This document shows positions 6,195 through 7,672 of a stretch of DNA of 7,672 nt, piece after piece. Position 1 is the first letter of the stretch, and each line of letters begins with the position of its first letter. Made by a program: the position numbers and the translations under genes. The DNA lies in the NCBI GenBank assembly GCA_035627675.1, contig DASPLH010000177.1:1-7672 (forward strand). Direction: 5' to 3'. The stretch is from DASPLH01 sp035627675 (lineage in GTDB: Bacteria; Acidobacteriota; Terriglobia; Terriglobales; Acidobacteriaceae). Under the pieces are notes generated by a model that was not told the origin of the DNA, made no database searches, and saw only the letters and a list, made by a program, of their open reading frames with translations.

Positions 6195-6205
6195 AATCGT
6201 CCGCG

Positions 6206-6221
6206 CGCCGTAAGCACGGCG
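6206..6221. promoter_or_regulatory. Palindrome in the divergent promoter region, candidate operator
   Basis: CGCCGT (6206-6211) and ACGGCG (6216-6221) are perfect 6-bp arms around AAGC. The palindrome lies between the two opposing -10 elements. It covers the expected -35 position of the minus-strand promoter and touches that of the plus-strand promoter, as a shared repressor site would. No regulator gene is in the window, so the role is inferred. Confidence 0.3.
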
Positions 6222-6243
6222 AGCGGGGCGGGTAAACCCAATT

Positions 6244-6249
6244 TACAAT
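6244..6249 (+). promoter_or_regulatory. Putative -10 element of the M49 peptidase gene
   Basis: TACAAT, matching 5 of 6 of TATAAT, lies in ATTTACAAT (6241-6249), a near mirror image of the minus-strand element at 6189-6197. It ends 12 bases before the ATG at 6262, giving a leader of only a few bases. No Shine-Dalgarno sequence precedes the ATG. Confidence 0.4.
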
Positions 6250-6261
6250 CGAACACTGCCT

Positions 6262-7672
6262 ATGAAGCGTTTCTCCGTACTGCTCGTACTCCTCGCGCTG
6301 GCCGCAGCGATGCAAGCGCAGAACCGCAAGCCTGCACGCCAGAAGTTTCCCATTGGCGGCTCTTACCCGAGCGGAGCGAAGCTCGGAGTCGTCTCCGACC
6401 TGGACAAGCGACTCGCGCAGTTCAAGCGCGTGCAGATGCCGTTCAACCGGGCGGGGCTGACGGCGCGGCAGGTGCAACTGGTCAACAAGCTGGTCGAGGC
6501 CTCGCGCTACCTCGAGTACATCTACTGGCGGCAGAACGATCCCGAGGGACTCACGCTCTACCAGCAGTTGAAGGGAAGCACCAGTCCCCGCGACCAGAAG
6601 ATCCTGCGCTACCTGTGGATCAACGGCGGCCGCTTCGATCTCGTTCATGAGAACGAGCCATTCCTGGCCGGAGCGAAGTTCAGTCCCGGACACGGCCTCT
6701 ATCCGCCGGGCCTGACCCGCGAGCGGATCGAGCAGTACGTGAAGGAGCATCCCGAGAAGAAAGATGAGATCTACAGCTCCTACACGGTCGTTCGCCAGCG
6801 CGGAGCCGATCTGGAGGCGATTCCGTACAACGTCGCCTACCGCACGTTTCTCGCCCCGGCGGCCAAGGCGTTACGCGAGGCCGCAGCCCTCTCGGACGAC
6901 AAGGCGTTTGCCGAGTTCCTGCGCGCGCGGGCCGATGCGCTGCTCACCGACGACTACTACAAGAGCGACCTGCTCTGGATTGACCTGAAGAATCCGAAGA
7001 TCGACGTCGTGTTCGCTCCCTACGAGAGCTACATCGACGAAGTGCTTGGCGTGAAGACCGCCTACGGCGCGTCGGTCCTGATTCGCAACGATGCCGAGTC
7101 GAAGAAGCTCGCCGTCTTCCAGCAGTACGTTCCCGCCATCCAGGAAGCCCTGCCGCTGGCGAAGGAAGACAAGCCCAGCAAGCAGGGGCTCTCGACGCCG
7201 ATGGAGGTAGTTGACTCGCCCTTCCGCAGCGGAGACGCGACGCACGGATACCAGTCGGTCGCGACCAATCTGCCGAACGACCCACGCATACACAAGGAGA
7301 AGGGCACGAAGAAGATCTTCTTCAAGAACTTTATGGATGCGCGCGTGAACTACGTCATCCTGCCCGTCGCGCGCCGTCTCATGGCGCCGCAGCAGGCACG
7401 ACAGGCGTCGGCCGAGGGCTACCTGACGTGCGTCATGCTGCACGAGATCAGTCACGGCCTGGGGCCGGCGTTCGCCCGCACGGCTGCCGGCACTGCGGAC
7501 ATCCGCGAAGCCATCGGTCCGATCTACAGCGCGCTGGAAGAGGCCAAGGCCGACGTGACCGGCATGTTCGGACTGCGCTGGCTGGTCGAGAACAAGGCCT
7601 TGCCCGCGGCCCGCGTGCAGGAATACTACGCTTCGTATCTTGCGGGCATTCTGCGTTCCGTGCGCTTCGGGG
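6262..7672 (+). CDS. Exported zinc peptidase related to dipeptidyl peptidase III (M49), 3' end cut by the window
   Basis: The frame is open from 6262 to the window edge (470 codons and one base), so the C-terminus is missing. Residues 1-19 (MKRFSVLLVLLALAAAMQA) form a signal peptide with cleavage likely after A16 or A19, so the enzyme acts outside the cytoplasm. The zinc site is HEISH at 394-398, in which H394 and H398 bind zinc and E395 is catalytic. It is followed by EEAKAD at 426-431, where the second Glu (E427) is the expected third zinc ligand. The pair matches M49 peptidases (HExxGH plus EExRAE/D), but with a five-residue HExxH in place of the six-residue motif. I recall the same HEISH form in the Caldithrix dipeptidyl peptidase III. 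Upstream segments such as SRYLEYIYWRQNDPEG (about 75-90) and KIDVVFAPYESYIDE (about 246-260) fit this family. The predicted activity is removal of dipeptides from peptide N-termini, which needs testing. Some relatives are annotated only as Zn-dependent hydrolases. Confidence 0.82.
   Translation, partial: MKRFSVLLVLLALAAAMQAQNRKPARQKFPIGGSYPSGAKLGVVSDLDKRLAQFKRVQMPFNRAGLTARQVQLVNKLVEASRYLEYIYWRQNDPEGLTLYQQLKGSTSPRDQKILRYLWINGGRFDLVHENEPFLAGAKFSPGHGLYPPGLTRERIEQYVKEHPEKKDEIYSSYTVVRQRGADLEAIPYNVAYRTFLAPAAKALREAAALSDDKAFAEFLRARADALLTDDYYKSDLLWIDLKNPKIDVVFAPYESYIDEVLGVKTAYGASVLIRNDAESKKLAVFQQYVPAIQEALPLAKEDKPSKQGLSTPMEVVDSPFRSGDATHGYQSVATNLPNDPRIHKEKGTKKIFFKNFMDARVNYVILPVARRLMAPQQARQASAEGYLTCVMLHEISHGLGPAFARTAAGTADIREAIGPIYSALEEAKADVTGMFGLRWLVENKALPAARVQEYYASYLAGILRSVRFG

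Noticed and set aside
5777..6235. Plus-strand frame of 152 codons
   Set aside because: Antisense shadow of the HAD gene.
6166..6750. Minus-strand frame of 194 codons, and others opposite 6871-7455
   Set aside because: Opposite the M49 peptidase, whose signal peptide and zinc motifs are clear on the plus strand.

Overview
The window is a GC-rich, densely coded piece of bacterial chromosome. It most resembles an acidobacterium (Koribacter/Terriglobia type). That assignment rests on three things: a tandem-hairpin intergenic repeat at the left end, of a kind I recall from acidobacterial genomes; the style of the two-subunit 2-oxoacid:ferredoxin oxidoreductase; and a secreted M49-type peptidase with a HEISH zinc motif. 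It is inference from memory, not a computed placement.

Layout. Bases 1-273 are non-coding. They hold four small perfect hairpins in a row (11-112) and then a promoter with a perfect TATAAT box. Next come two overlapping plus-strand genes, korA (274-2109) and korB (2109-3155). They encode the fused gamma/alpha subunit and the TPP/[4Fe-4S] beta subunit of a 2-oxoacid (probably 2-oxoglutarate):ferredoxin oxidoreductase, closed by a strong bidirectional terminator. A small, very hydrophilic, probably disordered protein of unknown function lies on the minus strand (3222-3575). It diverges from a 104-residue Rieske [2Fe-2S] ferredoxin-like protein on the plus strand (3653-3967). After a pair of related hairpins come two minus-strand genes: a GAF plus HD-GYP protein (4053-5336), predicted to be a cyclic-di-GMP phosphodiesterase, and upstream of it a HAD-family hydrolase (5465-6181). 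An 80-bp divergent promoter region separates the HAD gene from a plus-strand gene (6262 to the window edge) for an exported zinc peptidase related to dipeptidyl peptidase III.

How the genes work together. KorA and KorB form one enzyme that oxidatively decarboxylates a 2-oxoacid to the acyl-CoA and reduces ferredoxin. No dedicated bacterial-type ferredoxin is encoded beside them. The Rieske protein is a separate transcription unit and cannot be assumed to be the electron acceptor. The HAD and HD-GYP genes may be co-transcribed, but no shared pathway is evident. The rest looks like ordinary housekeeping and accessory chromosome. I see no phage, CRISPR, toxin-antitoxin or transposase gene and no clear new multi-gene system. 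The points most worth a second look are the tandem-hairpin repeat, the mirror-image divergent promoter with a central palindrome, the interchangeable hairpin arms at 3951-4022, and likely leaderless starts.
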